From the NCBI RefSeq assembly GCF_040215725.1, contig NZ_CP157967.1, positions 2,822,501-2,886,500 on the forward strand: a stretch of 64,000 nt of DNA, read 5' to 3'. Both the position numbers and the translations under genes were made by a program. The notes under the pieces are model-generated. The model worked only from the letters and a program-made list of their open reading frames with translations, searched no databases and was not told the DNA's origin. Source of the stretch: Rhizobium sp. ZPR4 (GTDB taxonomy: Bacteria > Pseudomonadota > Alphaproteobacteria > Rhizobiales > Rhizobiaceae). Within the stretch, counting starts at the first letter, position 1. Every line of letters begins with the position of its first letter. This document shows positions 38,822 through 46,134 of this stretch, one piece after another.

Positions 38822-39466
38822 TTAAACTATAGGCAGCGCATCCCGGCGTGTTTTCACGGCATAATAAGCCCAGAAAAGCCGGGCCGCGACCGAGCGCCAG
38901 GGCGCCCAAACCGCGGCTTCCCGGGCAACTGCCTTGGCCAAGGGCCTGACTTCGTGGCCGAAAGCCATGCCGACGGCTGCCTGCAGCGCGACGTCGCCGG
39001 CCGGAAACACATCTGCGTGACCACCGCAAAACATCAGATAGACCTCGGCCGTCCACGGACCGATTCCCTTGATCGACGTCAGCTCGGCGAGCGCCTTTTC
39101 AGGTGATTCGGCGCTGAGCGCATGTAGATCGAGGCTGCCGCCGGCAACGGCTGCGGCCACGCGCGCCAATGTCTCATGCTTGATTCGCGACAGGCCGAAG
39201 GTCCGCCAGGCCTCCGGCTCCAGCCCTGCATAGCCCTTTGCTGTTATCTGCCCCATCCCGGCAATCATCTTACCCCATATGGCATCGGCGCTGGCGCGGG
39301 AGACCACCTGCGACACGATGATGTGGGCAAGCCCCTCGAAGCCCGGTTCGCGCAAGCGCAGCGGCAAGGCGCCCGCCTCTGCGGCAACCTGCCGCAGGCG
39401 CGGATCAAGCTCCAATAACGCAGCCAGCCCCTCTTCGATGTCGCGTTCGTCGCAAATGATCTGCAT
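38822..39466 (-). CDS. DNA-3-methyladenine glycosylase II (AlkA-type, HhH-GPD)
   Basis: 214 residues from MQIICDERDIEEGL. The helix-hairpin-helix and Gly/Pro-Asp core is LTSIKGIGPWTAEVYLMFCGGHADVFPAGDVAL, in which the last Asp is the catalytic residue. It removes alkylated bases, mainly 3-methyladenine, in base-excision repair. It has no E. coli AlkA-type N-terminal domain and is shorter. Divergent from gluQ; only 43 bp separate the two starts. An upstream frame (39511) is open but lacks support. Confidence 0.9.
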   Translation of the reverse strand: MQIICDERDIEEGLAALLELDPRLRQVAAEAGALPLRLREPGFEGLAHIIVSQVVSRASADAIWGKMIAGMGQITAKGYAGLEPEAWRTFGLSRIKHETLARVAAAVAGGSLDLHALSAESPEKALAELTSIKGIGPWTAEVYLMFCGGHADVFPAGDVALQAAVGMAFGHEVRPLAKAVAREAAVWAPWRSVAARLFWAYYAVKTRRDALPIV

Positions 39467-39509
39467 GACGTCTCGTAGTCCCCGGTTCGAATTCGTGGCA
39501 GAAGAAAGC

Positions 39510-40391
39510 ATGATCGAGATTCCCCGTCAAAAGCCGAAGTTCCGTTTTGCCCCGAGCCCCAATGGCCCATTGCATCTCGGCCACGCCCTGTCGGCCATCC
39601 TCAATCACGACATGGCGGCGGAAGCGAGCGGCGATTTCCTGCTGCGCATCGAAGACATAGATCAGGCGCGCTGCACACCCGATTTCGAACAGGGCATCTA
39701 TAGCGATCTTTCCTGGCTCAGCCTCAGCTGGCAGGAGCCGGTGCGCCGGCAATCCGAACATTTTCCGGCCTATCAGGAGGCATTGCAGAGGCTCGTCGAG
39801 CGCGGCCTCGTCTATCCCGCCTTTCTGACGCGCGGCGAAGTCAGATCACGCGTCGCTGCTTTCGAGGCGGATGGCAAATCATGGCCGCGCGACCCGGACG
39901 GCACGCCGCTCTATCCCGCGGACGATCGCGAGCGCAGCGATGTCGAGCGCCAGCGCCTGTTGGCGTCGGGCATGAAGCATGCCTGGCGTCTCGACATGGA
40001 AAAGGCGTTGAAGGCAACGAGCACACCGCTCCATTGGCGGGAAAGCGGCGACGGCGAAACCGGCACTATCCCCGCCGACGCGGCCGCCTGGGGCGATGTC
40101 GTGCTGTCGCGCTCCGATGCTCCTTCGAGCTATCATCTTTCCGTTGTCGTCGATGACGCCGTGCAAGGCATCACCCACATCGTGCGCGGCCTCGATCTTT
40201 TCCCCGCAACTTCAATCCACCGCCTGCTGCAGACGCTGCTTGCCCTGCCGGAGCCGCTCTATCATCACCATCGCCTCCTCCTCGGCAGCGATGGAAAGAA
40301 ACTGTCCAAGAGCCTGGGCGACACCGGCATTGCCGAATGGCGCAATCTAGGCCTCTCACCGGCGGAGCTTCGCCGCCGCATCGGCCTCTGA
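39510..40391 (+). CDS. gluQ: Glutamyl-queuosine tRNA(Asp) synthetase
   Basis: 293 residues from MIEIPRQKPKFRFAPS. It is a shortened class I glutamyl-tRNA synthetase that lacks the anticodon-binding domain and attaches Glu to queuosine in tRNA-Asp. The HIGH-type motif is HLGH in FAPSPNGPLHLGHALSA, and the KMSKS-type motif is KLSKS. The usual zinc-site cysteines are not seen: the expected region reads YPAFLTRGEVRSRV. It overlaps the convergent YihY gene by 36 bp. Confidence 0.92.
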   Translation: MIEIPRQKPKFRFAPSPNGPLHLGHALSAILNHDMAAEASGDFLLRIEDIDQARCTPDFEQGIYSDLSWLSLSWQEPVRRQSEHFPAYQEALQRLVERGLVYPAFLTRGEVRSRVAAFEADGKSWPRDPDGTPLYPADDRERSDVERQRLLASGMKHAWRLDMEKALKATSTPLHWRESGDGETGTIPADAAAWGDVVLSRSDAPSSYHLSVVVDDAVQGITHIVRGLDLFPATSIHRLLQTLLALPEPLYHHHRLLLGSDGKKLSKSLGDTGIAEWRNLGLSPAELRRRIGL

Positions 40392-41306
40392 TTCGCCCCT
40401 TGATTCGGAAGATTGTTTTTCCGCTGGCGCCTCGGCGGCGGAACGGCTCGCCGCCTTGCCGAACAGCAGACGGCGTACGCGGAATTTCATCAAGGCCGCG
40501 TTGATCTCCGCCCCCATGATGAAGATCACGGCCAGCATATAAAGGAAGATCAGCACGATCATGACAGATGCCAGACCGGCATAGGTGGCGGTGTAATTGG
40601 CAAAGGTCGAGAGATAATAGGCAAAGAGCAGCGCGCCGATCGACCAGAAGACCAGCGTCAGGATCACGCCGGGGATGACGTCGAACACCCGCCGGCGCCC
40701 GGCCGCAAGCCACAGATGCAGGATCATCAGGCCCGCCAGCAGCAGGAAGATCGTGCCGTAGATCCGCCAGCTGAAGACGATGTCGAAGATATCGGCAAGC
40801 TTCGGCAGCCATTGCCGCGTGTAGTTGAGCGCCAAGGGCACCGCGACGAGCAGGATGCTCAGAATGGCGAAGATCAGCACGGCGATCAGCACATAGCCGA
40901 GACTGGCGAGGCGGTTGAAATACCAGGGTCGGGTTTCAGGCACGCGATAGGCGCGGTTGAGCGATATGCGCAGCGCCTCGACGCCGTTCGAGGCGAAATA
41001 GGCGGCCGCAAGCACGGAAATCGTCAACAGGCCGCCGCGCGGTATGGTCAGCACCTGCACGACCTGATCGGCGAGCGGCTTGGCGATGGCTTCGGGCCAG
41101 GTATCGAAGATCAGATGCACGGCGGTCGACGAAAACTGGCTGGCGCCGAGAAAGCTTGCGAGCGCCGTGCCGAAGATCAGGAAGGGGAAAACCGCCAGTA
41201 GCGTCGACAGCGCCACATGGCTTGCCATGGCGAACCCGTCATCCTCGACGAAATGGAACACTGCGTCGTAGATCACCTTGTAAATCGTCCGCAGGGCTGT
41301 CGGCAT
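40356..41306 (-). CDS. YihY/virulence factor BrkB family membrane protein
   Basis: 316 residues from the ATG at 41306, which has GGAG 5 nt upstream; the frame is open further but the extra part has no family features. Five or six membrane helices include the YihY marks LSTLLAVFPFLIFGTALASF, YFASNGVEALRISLNRAYRVPETRPW, and LASVMIVLIFLYMLAVIFIMGAEINAAL. Earlier literature called this family RNase BN in error; its function is uncertain. The C-terminal tail is polar, Ala/Glu/Ser-rich. It converges on gluQ with an overlap. Confidence 0.88.
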   Translation of the reverse strand: MPTALRTIYKVIYDAVFHFVEDDGFAMASHVALSTLLAVFPFLIFGTALASFLGASQFSSTAVHLIFDTWPEAIAKPLADQVVQVLTIPRGGLLTISVLAAAYFASNGVEALRISLNRAYRVPETRPWYFNRLASLGYVLIAVLIFAILSILLVAVPLALNYTRQWLPKLADIFDIVFSWRIYGTIFLLLAGLMILHLWLAAGRRRVFDVIPGVILTLVFWSIGALLFAYYLSTFANYTATYAGLASVMIVLIFLYMLAVIFIMGAEINAALMKFRVRRLLFGKAASRSAAEAPAEKQSSESRGESEADAAAKLRR

Positions 41307-41417
41307 TCCATCTCCGCTTGGGGTCGGCATTCCTCCGGCTGATACCGCCGGTTGTCGATTGTATCGGGTTCCTGAATATGGGAAACGAGTTCCGGTTTGT
41401 ACAGGAATCATCTCTCC

Positions 41418-42251
41418 ATGACGGAACAACGCACGATCCTCGTCACTGGTTGCTCCTCCGGCATCGGCGCTTACTGCGCACGGGCGTTGCGTGACGATGG
41501 ATGGCGCGTCTTTGCGACCGTGCGCAAGGAAGAAGATCTCGCCGTGCTCGAAGCCGACGGCATCGAAGCGCTGCTCCTCGACTATACAAAGTCCGAGACC
41601 ATTTCCGCCACCGTGGCGACGCTACGCGAGCGCACGGGCGACCGCATCGACGCTCTCTTCAACAATGGCGCCTATGGCCAGCCGGGTGCCGTTGAGGATC
41701 TTTCGACCGATGTGCTGCGCGAACAGTTCGAGACGAATTTCTTCGGCTGGCACGAGCTGACCCGCCAGATTCTGCCGCTGATGCGAAAGCAGGGCCATGG
41801 CCGCATCGTCAATTGCTCGTCCATTCTGGGACTGGTTCCCTATCGCTTCCGCGGCGCCTATACTGCGTCGAAGTTCGCGCTCGAAGGGCTGACGATCACG
41901 CTCAGAATGGAGCTGCAGGATAGCGGCATCCATGTGAGCCTCATCGAGCCCGGCCCGATTGCGACGAAGTTTACCGCCAATGCGCTCGCCAAGATCAACG
42001 AGCATATCGACCTCGAAGGTTCTCCCCATGCGGTGGAATACCGCAGGCAGCTGAAACGGCTTGATGGATCAGGACCGATCAATAAACATAAATTGGGTCC
42101 GGAAGCGGTCTATGATGTGCTAAAATCGGCTTTGAACGTCAGAAATCCGCGCCCGCATTACCTGGTAACGACACCCGCCAAGCAGGGCGTGCTCTTGAAA
42201 AGGCTATTGCCGGCTAACCTTTTCTATCGTCTGATGCGCCGACTGGACTAA
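41418..42251 (+). CDS. Short-chain dehydrogenase/reductase (SDR)
   Basis: 277 residues from MTEQRTILVTGCSSGIG. The NAD(P)-binding TGCSSGIG lies at 10-17, the NNG-type segment is FNNGAYG, and the catalytic Tyr148 and Lys152 are in YTASK. It is a classical SDR, with a C-terminal extension of about 40 residues beyond the core. Substrate unknown. It is downstream of the divergent YihY gene and followed by a palindromic repeat and the HIG1 gene. Confidence 0.92.
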   Translation: MTEQRTILVTGCSSGIGAYCARALRDDGWRVFATVRKEEDLAVLEADGIEALLLDYTKSETISATVATLRERTGDRIDALFNNGAYGQPGAVEDLSTDVLREQFETNFFGWHELTRQILPLMRKQGHGRIVNCSSILGLVPYRFRGAYTASKFALEGLTITLRMELQDSGIHVSLIEPGPIATKFTANALAKINEHIDLEGSPHAVEYRRQLKRLDGSGPINKHKLGPEAVYDVLKSALNVRNPRPHYLVTTPAKQGVLLKRLLPANLFYRLMRRLD

Positions 42252-42252
42252 A

Positions 42253-42296
42253 GCAATCCCAGGAAAAGCGCGGAACGGTTTTCCGTCCGGGATTGC
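42253..42296. repeat. Short palindromic repeat (RIME2-like), copy 2
   Basis: 44-bp imperfect palindrome, bounded by GCAATCCC and GGGATTGC with a central GGAAAA...TTTTCC stem. Differs from copy 1 (15998-16041) at a handful of positions, with compensating changes in the outer stem (TT/AA to CC/GG). Confidence 0.75.
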
Positions 42297-42372
42297 GGAA
42301 CAATCATGAAATGGGGCGGCTCGAAGATTCCGTTGGAGGCTGAGCCGCTCTGAAGACAAGGATGGAGGAGCC

Positions 42373-42576
42373 ATGTCGACCGTTACCTATACCGCCGCCA
42401 TCATTGTCATGGGCCTCGTCGCGATCGTTCTCATTCGCGGCCTGCTGAACATGATGAAAGGCGACAATCCGAACCTTTCGAACCGGCTGATGCAGCTGCG
42501 CGTTCTGCTGCAGGCAGTGGCGGTCATCCTGATCATGCTGACGCTTTGGCTGACGGGCGGCGGCCGCCCGGCCTAA
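42373..42576 (+). CDS. HIG1 domain-containing twin-transmembrane protein
   Basis: 67 residues with two membrane helices (about 7-23 and 44-60) joined by a basic hairpin loop NPNLSNRLMQLRVLLQ, matching the HIG1/Rcf1-type fold known from mitochondrial respiratory supercomplex factors. The bacterial role is not established; association with cytochrome oxidase is inference from eukaryotic homologues. AGGAGCC lies 3 nt before the ATG. The adenosyltransferase gene follows with a 13-bp gap. Confidence 0.85.
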   Translation: MSTVTYTAAIIVMGLVAIVLIRGLLNMMKGDNPNLSNRLMQLRVLLQAVAVILIMLTLWLTGGGRPA

Positions 42577-42589
42577 CCACAGGAACACG

Positions 42590-43168
42590 ATGGTCAAGCT
42601 GAACAAGATCTACACCAAGACCGGCGATGACGGCACCACCGGCCTTGCCGCCGGCCCGAGGCGCCTGAAGCACGACCTGCGCGTCGAAAGCTACGGGACT
42701 GTCGATGAAGCCAATTCCGCTATCGGCGTCGCCCGGCTGCATACGTCAGACATGCCCGAGATCGACGCGATGCTGATGCGCATCCAGAACGATCTCTTCG
42801 ATCTCGGCGCCGATCTTTCGACCCCGGAAACCGATGAGCCTCTGGCCTATGAACCCCTGCGCATCATCGACCAACAGGTCGAGCGCCTCGAACACGATAT
42901 CGATCTGCTGAATGCCGATCTCGAGCCCCTGAGATCCTTCGTTCTTCCGGCCGGGAGCGCGGCATCCGCCCATCTGCACCTCGCCCGCACCATTGCCAGG
43001 CGTGCCGAGCGCCTGATGGTGGCGCTGTCGCGTGAGCAGGGCGAACGGGTGAGCCCGGCGGCGCTGAAATACGTCAACCGGCTCTCCGATTTCCTCTTCG
43101 TCGCCGCACGCCATACCAATGATCGTGGCCGCGCCGACGTGCTCTGGGTTCCGGGCAAGAATCGATAG
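42590..43168 (+). CDS. PduO-type cob(I)alamin adenosyltransferase
   Basis: 192 residues. The N-terminal TKTGDDGTTGLAAG is the ATP-binding signature of PduO-type ATP:cob(I)alamin adenosyltransferases, and SREQGERVSPAALKYVNRLSDFLFVAARHTN is the C-terminal active-site helix pair, with the conserved Arg and Asn. It makes adenosylcobalamin, the cofactor of B12-dependent enzymes such as methylmalonyl-CoA mutase. It probably forms a two-gene unit with the HIG1 gene. Confidence 0.95.
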   Translation: MVKLNKIYTKTGDDGTTGLAAGPRRLKHDLRVESYGTVDEANSAIGVARLHTSDMPEIDAMLMRIQNDLFDLGADLSTPETDEPLAYEPLRIIDQQVERLEHDIDLLNADLEPLRSFVLPAGSAASAHLHLARTIARRAERLMVALSREQGERVSPAALKYVNRLSDFLFVAARHTNDRGRADVLWVPGKNR

Positions 43169-43198
43169 CGGCATCCGCCAATCATCCGGGCATATGTA

Positions 43199-43227
43199 TT
43201 GACGTTGACGTAAACGTTATTTATGCC
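43199..43227 (+). promoter_or_regulatory. Operator-like palindrome and promoter candidate before etfB
   Basis: The near-palindrome TTGACGT-AA-ACGTTAT lies at 43205-43220. TTGACG at 43199-43204 and TATGCC at 43222-43227 could be -35 and -10 boxes spaced 17 nt, which would place the palindrome in the spacer. It resembles MerR-family LiuR-type operator patterns of branched-chain and fatty-acid catabolism. This is inference from shape only. Confidence 0.4.
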
Positions 43228-43363
43228 TTTCAAGCAATTCGCATCTCGGCGGCCTGGAAGCGTTGTAATTGGGGAAAAAACGCGTATCCATGTCGCCATT
43301 CGACAAATGGAATGGCGCTAAGCAGCGCATGTTCTCGGGCGGTCATGTTGAAGGAAGGTTTCC

Positions 43364-44113
43364 ATGAAGATACTGGTTCCCGTTAAGCGGGTCGTTGACT
43401 ACAACGTAAAGATCCGCGTGAAGCCGGATGGTTCTGGCGTTGAGCTATCGAACGTGAAGATGTCGATGAACCCGTTCGACGAGATCTCGGTCGAAGAAGC
43501 GCTGCGTCTGAAGGAAGCCGGCAAGGCGGAGGAAGTCGTGGTCGTCTCGATCGGGCCGGCCAAGGCTGAAGAGACGCTGAGAACGGCGCTCGCCATGGGT
43601 GCGGATCGCGCCATCCTGGTCGAGACCGACGATCAAGTCGAGCCGCTCGCTGTCGCCAAGATCCTGAAGGGTGTTGCAGACGCCGAACAGCCTGGCCTCA
43701 TCATCGTCGGCAAGCAGGCGATCGATGACGACAGTAACCAGACCGGCCAGATGCTGGCAGCATTGCTCGGCACGGCCCAGGCCACCTTCGCCTCGAAGAT
43801 CGAGATCGATGATGGTAGCGCCAAGGTCACCCGCGAAGTCGATGGCGGCCTGCAGACGATCGAGGTAAAGCTTCCGGCTGTCGTCACCTCGGACCTGCGC
43901 CTCAACGAACCGCGTTATGCTTCGCTGCCGAATATCATGAAGGCCAAGAAGAAGCCGCTCGACAAGAAGTCGCCGGCCGATTTCGGCGTATCGACCGAGC
44001 CGCGGCTGAAAGTCTTGAAGACGGAAGAGCCCTCGGGCCGCAAGGCGGGCGTCAAGGTCAAGTCGGTTGCCGAGCTGGTCGAAAAGCTCAAGACCGAAGC
44101 CGGCGTTCTCTAA
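43364..44113 (+). CDS. etfB: Electron transfer flavoprotein beta subunit
   Basis: 249 residues. The ETF-beta pattern is clear: [18 protein letters not shown] at the start, the AMP/FAD-stabilising domain with [19 protein letters not shown], and [19 protein letters not shown]. With EtfA it accepts electrons from acyl-CoA and other dehydrogenases and passes them to ETF:ubiquinone oxidoreductase. GGAAGG lies 7 nt before the ATG. etfA starts 24 bp after its stop. Confidence 0.97.
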   Translation: MKILVPVKRVVDYNVKIRVKPDGSGVELSNVKMSMNPFDEISVEEALRLKEAGKAEEVVVVSIGPAKAEETLRTALAMGADRAILVETDDQVEPLAVAKILKGVADAEQPGLIIVGKQAIDDDSNQTGQMLAALLGTAQATFASKIEIDDGSAKVTREVDGGLQTIEVKLPAVVTSDLRLNEPRYASLPNIMKAKKKPLDKKSPADFGVSTEPRLKVLKTEEPSGRKAGVKVKSVAELVEKLKTEAGVL

Positions 44114-44137
44114 GGTCCAGGAAAAGGAGACTTCATC

Positions 44138-45067
44138 ATGGCCATTCTTCTTCTGGCTGATCACGACAATGCCCATCTCTCCGACCAGACTGCCAAGGCG
44201 CTGACGGCGGCAACGAAAATCGGCGGCGACGTCCATGTGCTGGTTGCCGGTGCGGGCGCCAAGGCTGCGGCCGAGCAGGCTGCCAAGCTTTCCGGCGTCT
44301 CCAAGGTATTGGTTGCCGAGGATGCCAGCCTTGCCAACAATCTGGCAGAACCGCTGGCGGCGCTGATCGTTTCGCTGGCCGGCTCCTACGACACCATCAT
44401 CGGTGCCGCGACTTCGGTCGGCAAGAACGTGCTGCCGCGCGTCGCCGCCCTGCTCGACGTCGCCCAGGTCTCTGAGATCATTGAGGTCATCTCGGCCGAC
44501 ACCTTCAAGCGGCCGATCTATGCCGGCAATGCCATCCAGACGGTACAGTCGACCGACGCCAGGAAGGTGATTACCGTGCGTACCGCCTCCTTCGCCTCGG
44601 CTGCCGAAGGCGGTTCGGCTGCGATCGAGACGGTGTCTGCCGCTGCCGACCCGGCCCTCTCCAGCTTCGTCGGCGATGCCTTGTCCTCTTCGGATCGTCC
44701 GGAGCTGACCTCCGCCAAGATCATCATCTCCGGTGGTCGCGCGCTGGGCTCGGCGGAAAAATTCAAGGAAGTCATCCTGCCGGTTGCCGACAAGCTCGGT
44801 GCCGCCGTTGGCGCCTCGCGCGCCGCCGTCGATGCCGGCTATGCGCCGAACGACTGGCAGGTGGGCCAGACCGGCAAGGTGGTGGCACCGCAGCTCTATA
44901 TCGCCTGCGGCATTTCCGGCGCCATCCAGCATCTGGCCGGCATGAAGGATAGCAAGGTCATCGTTGCCATCAACAAGGACGAGGAAGCCCCGATCTTCCA
45001 GATCGCCGACTATGGCCTCGTCGCCGACCTCTTCGAAGCCCTGCCGGAATTGCAAAAGGCGCTTTGA
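44138..45067 (+). CDS. etfA: Electron transfer flavoprotein alpha subunit
   Basis: 309 residues. The C-terminal FAD-binding domain is diagnostic: [48 protein letters not shown], then [27 protein letters not shown]. The N-terminal domain starts [14 protein letters not shown]. EtfA holds the redox FAD of the EtfAB heterodimer. It is co-transcribed with etfB; a hairpin lies between it and the hbd gene. Confidence 0.98.
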   Translation: MAILLLADHDNAHLSDQTAKALTAATKIGGDVHVLVAGAGAKAAAEQAAKLSGVSKVLVAEDASLANNLAEPLAALIVSLAGSYDTIIGAATSVGKNVLPRVAALLDVAQVSEIIEVISADTFKRPIYAGNAIQTVQSTDARKVITVRTASFASAAEGGSAAIETVSAAADPALSSFVGDALSSSDRPELTSAKIIISGGRALGSAEKFKEVILPVADKLGAAVGASRAAVDAGYAPNDWQVGQTGKVVAPQLYIACGISGAIQHLAGMKDSKVIVAINKDEEAPIFQIADYGLVADLFEALPELQKAL

Positions 45068-45132
45068 TCGCGCCACTGGCCTTCTCGCAGTTGCGAGAGA
45101 CTGGAAAATCGTCTTTTATAGGTCTATCAATC

Positions 45133-45163
45133 TTTGCCGGGCTAGAAATGGCCCGGCAAATTT
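45133..45163 (+). terminator. Hairpin after etfA
   Basis: Perfect 10-bp stem (TTTGCCGGGC/GCCCGGCAAA, 45133-45142 and 45151-45160) with an 8-nt loop, followed by TTT. A weak intrinsic terminator or attenuator that would lower expression of the downstream hbd gene relative to etfBA. Confidence 0.6.
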
Positions 45164-45211
45164 GGGTTAAGAGCATAAGCGCATCGCCAGGAGCGCGCCG
45201 GGGAGTTGGCA

Positions 45212-46090
45212 ATGAGTTCGCTGAAGACGATCGGTATTATCGGCGCGGGCCAGATGGGCTGCGGCATTGCCCATGTATCCGCCATGGCCGGCTATAAGGT
45301 CCATATCTACGATCTCTCGCAGGATCGCATCGAAAGCGGACTTGCCACCATCAACGGCAATCTCGCCCGCCAGGTCGCATCCGGCAAGATGACCGATGAA
45401 GAGCGCAAGGCGGCTCTCGCGCGCATTACCGGCTCGGCTGATCTCAACGATCTCGCCCAAGTCGATCTCGCCATCGAGGCCGCGACGGAAGATGAAAGCG
45501 TCAAGCGCAAGATCTATGCGCAGGTATGTCCGGTGCTGAAGCCTGAGGCGCTGCTCGCGACGAATACCTCGTCGCTTTCGATCACCCGGCTTGCCTCCGC
45601 CACCGACCGTCCCGAACGCTTTATGGGCATCCACTTCATGAACCCGGTCCCGGTCATGAAGCTCGTGGAGCTGGTGCGCGGCATCGCCACCGATGAATCA
45701 ACCTTCTCGGCTGCCAAGACCTACGTCTCCTCGTTGGAAAAGACGATCACCGTTGCCGAGGATTTCCCCGCCTTCATCGTCAACCGCATCCTGCTGCCGA
45801 TGATCAACGAGGCGATCTATACGCTCTATGAAGGCGTCGGCACCGTCGATGCCATCGACACCGCCATGCGGCTCGGTGCCAACCACCCGATGGGTCCGCT
45901 GCAGCTTGCCGATTTCATCGGCCTCGACACCTGCCTGTCGATCATGCAGGTGCTGCACGACGGGCTTGCCGACTCCAAGTACCGCCCCTGCCCGCTGCTG
46001 GTGAAATATGTCGAAGCCGGCTGGCTCGGCCGCAAATCGGGCCGTGGCTTCTACGACTACCGCGGCGAAACCCCGATTCCGACACGATAA
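45212..46090 (+). CDS. hbd: 3-hydroxybutyryl-CoA dehydrogenase
   Basis: 292 residues from MSSLKTIGIIGAGQMG, with GGGGAG 6 nt upstream deciding the ATG (an in-frame TTG two codons earlier is rejected). NAD is bound by GAGQMG, and HFMNPVPVMKLVELVRG carries the catalytic His and substrate-binding Asn/Met of 3-hydroxyacyl-CoA dehydrogenases. The C-terminal half begins AEDFPAFIVNRILLPMINEA. It oxidises or forms 3-hydroxybutyryl-CoA in fatty-acid or polyhydroxybutyrate metabolism. Neighbouring EtfAB fits beta-oxidation. Confidence 0.95.
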   Translation: MSSLKTIGIIGAGQMGCGIAHVSAMAGYKVHIYDLSQDRIESGLATINGNLARQVASGKMTDEERKAALARITGSADLNDLAQVDLAIEAATEDESVKRKIYAQVCPVLKPEALLATNTSSLSITRLASATDRPERFMGIHFMNPVPVMKLVELVRGIATDESTFSAAKTYVSSLEKTITVAEDFPAFIVNRILLPMINEAIYTLYEGVGTVDAIDTAMRLGANHPMGPLQLADFIGLDTCLSIMQVLHDGLADSKYRPCPLLVKYVEAGWLGRKSGRGFYDYRGETPIPTR

Positions 46091-46134
46091 TCGTCAAGCA
46101 TCACGCTGCGAAAAGCGCGGTCGGCGAAGTGCGA

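Noticed and set aside
42577..42589. Cobalamin riboswitch before the adenosyltransferase gene
   Set aside because: Only 13 bp separate it from the HIG1 gene and no B12-box-like sequence is seen upstream of the pair.
43445..45076. 543-codon open frame antisense to etfB and etfA
   Set aside because: Shadow of two well-identified genes; it crosses the etfB-etfA gap only by chance and shows no domain.
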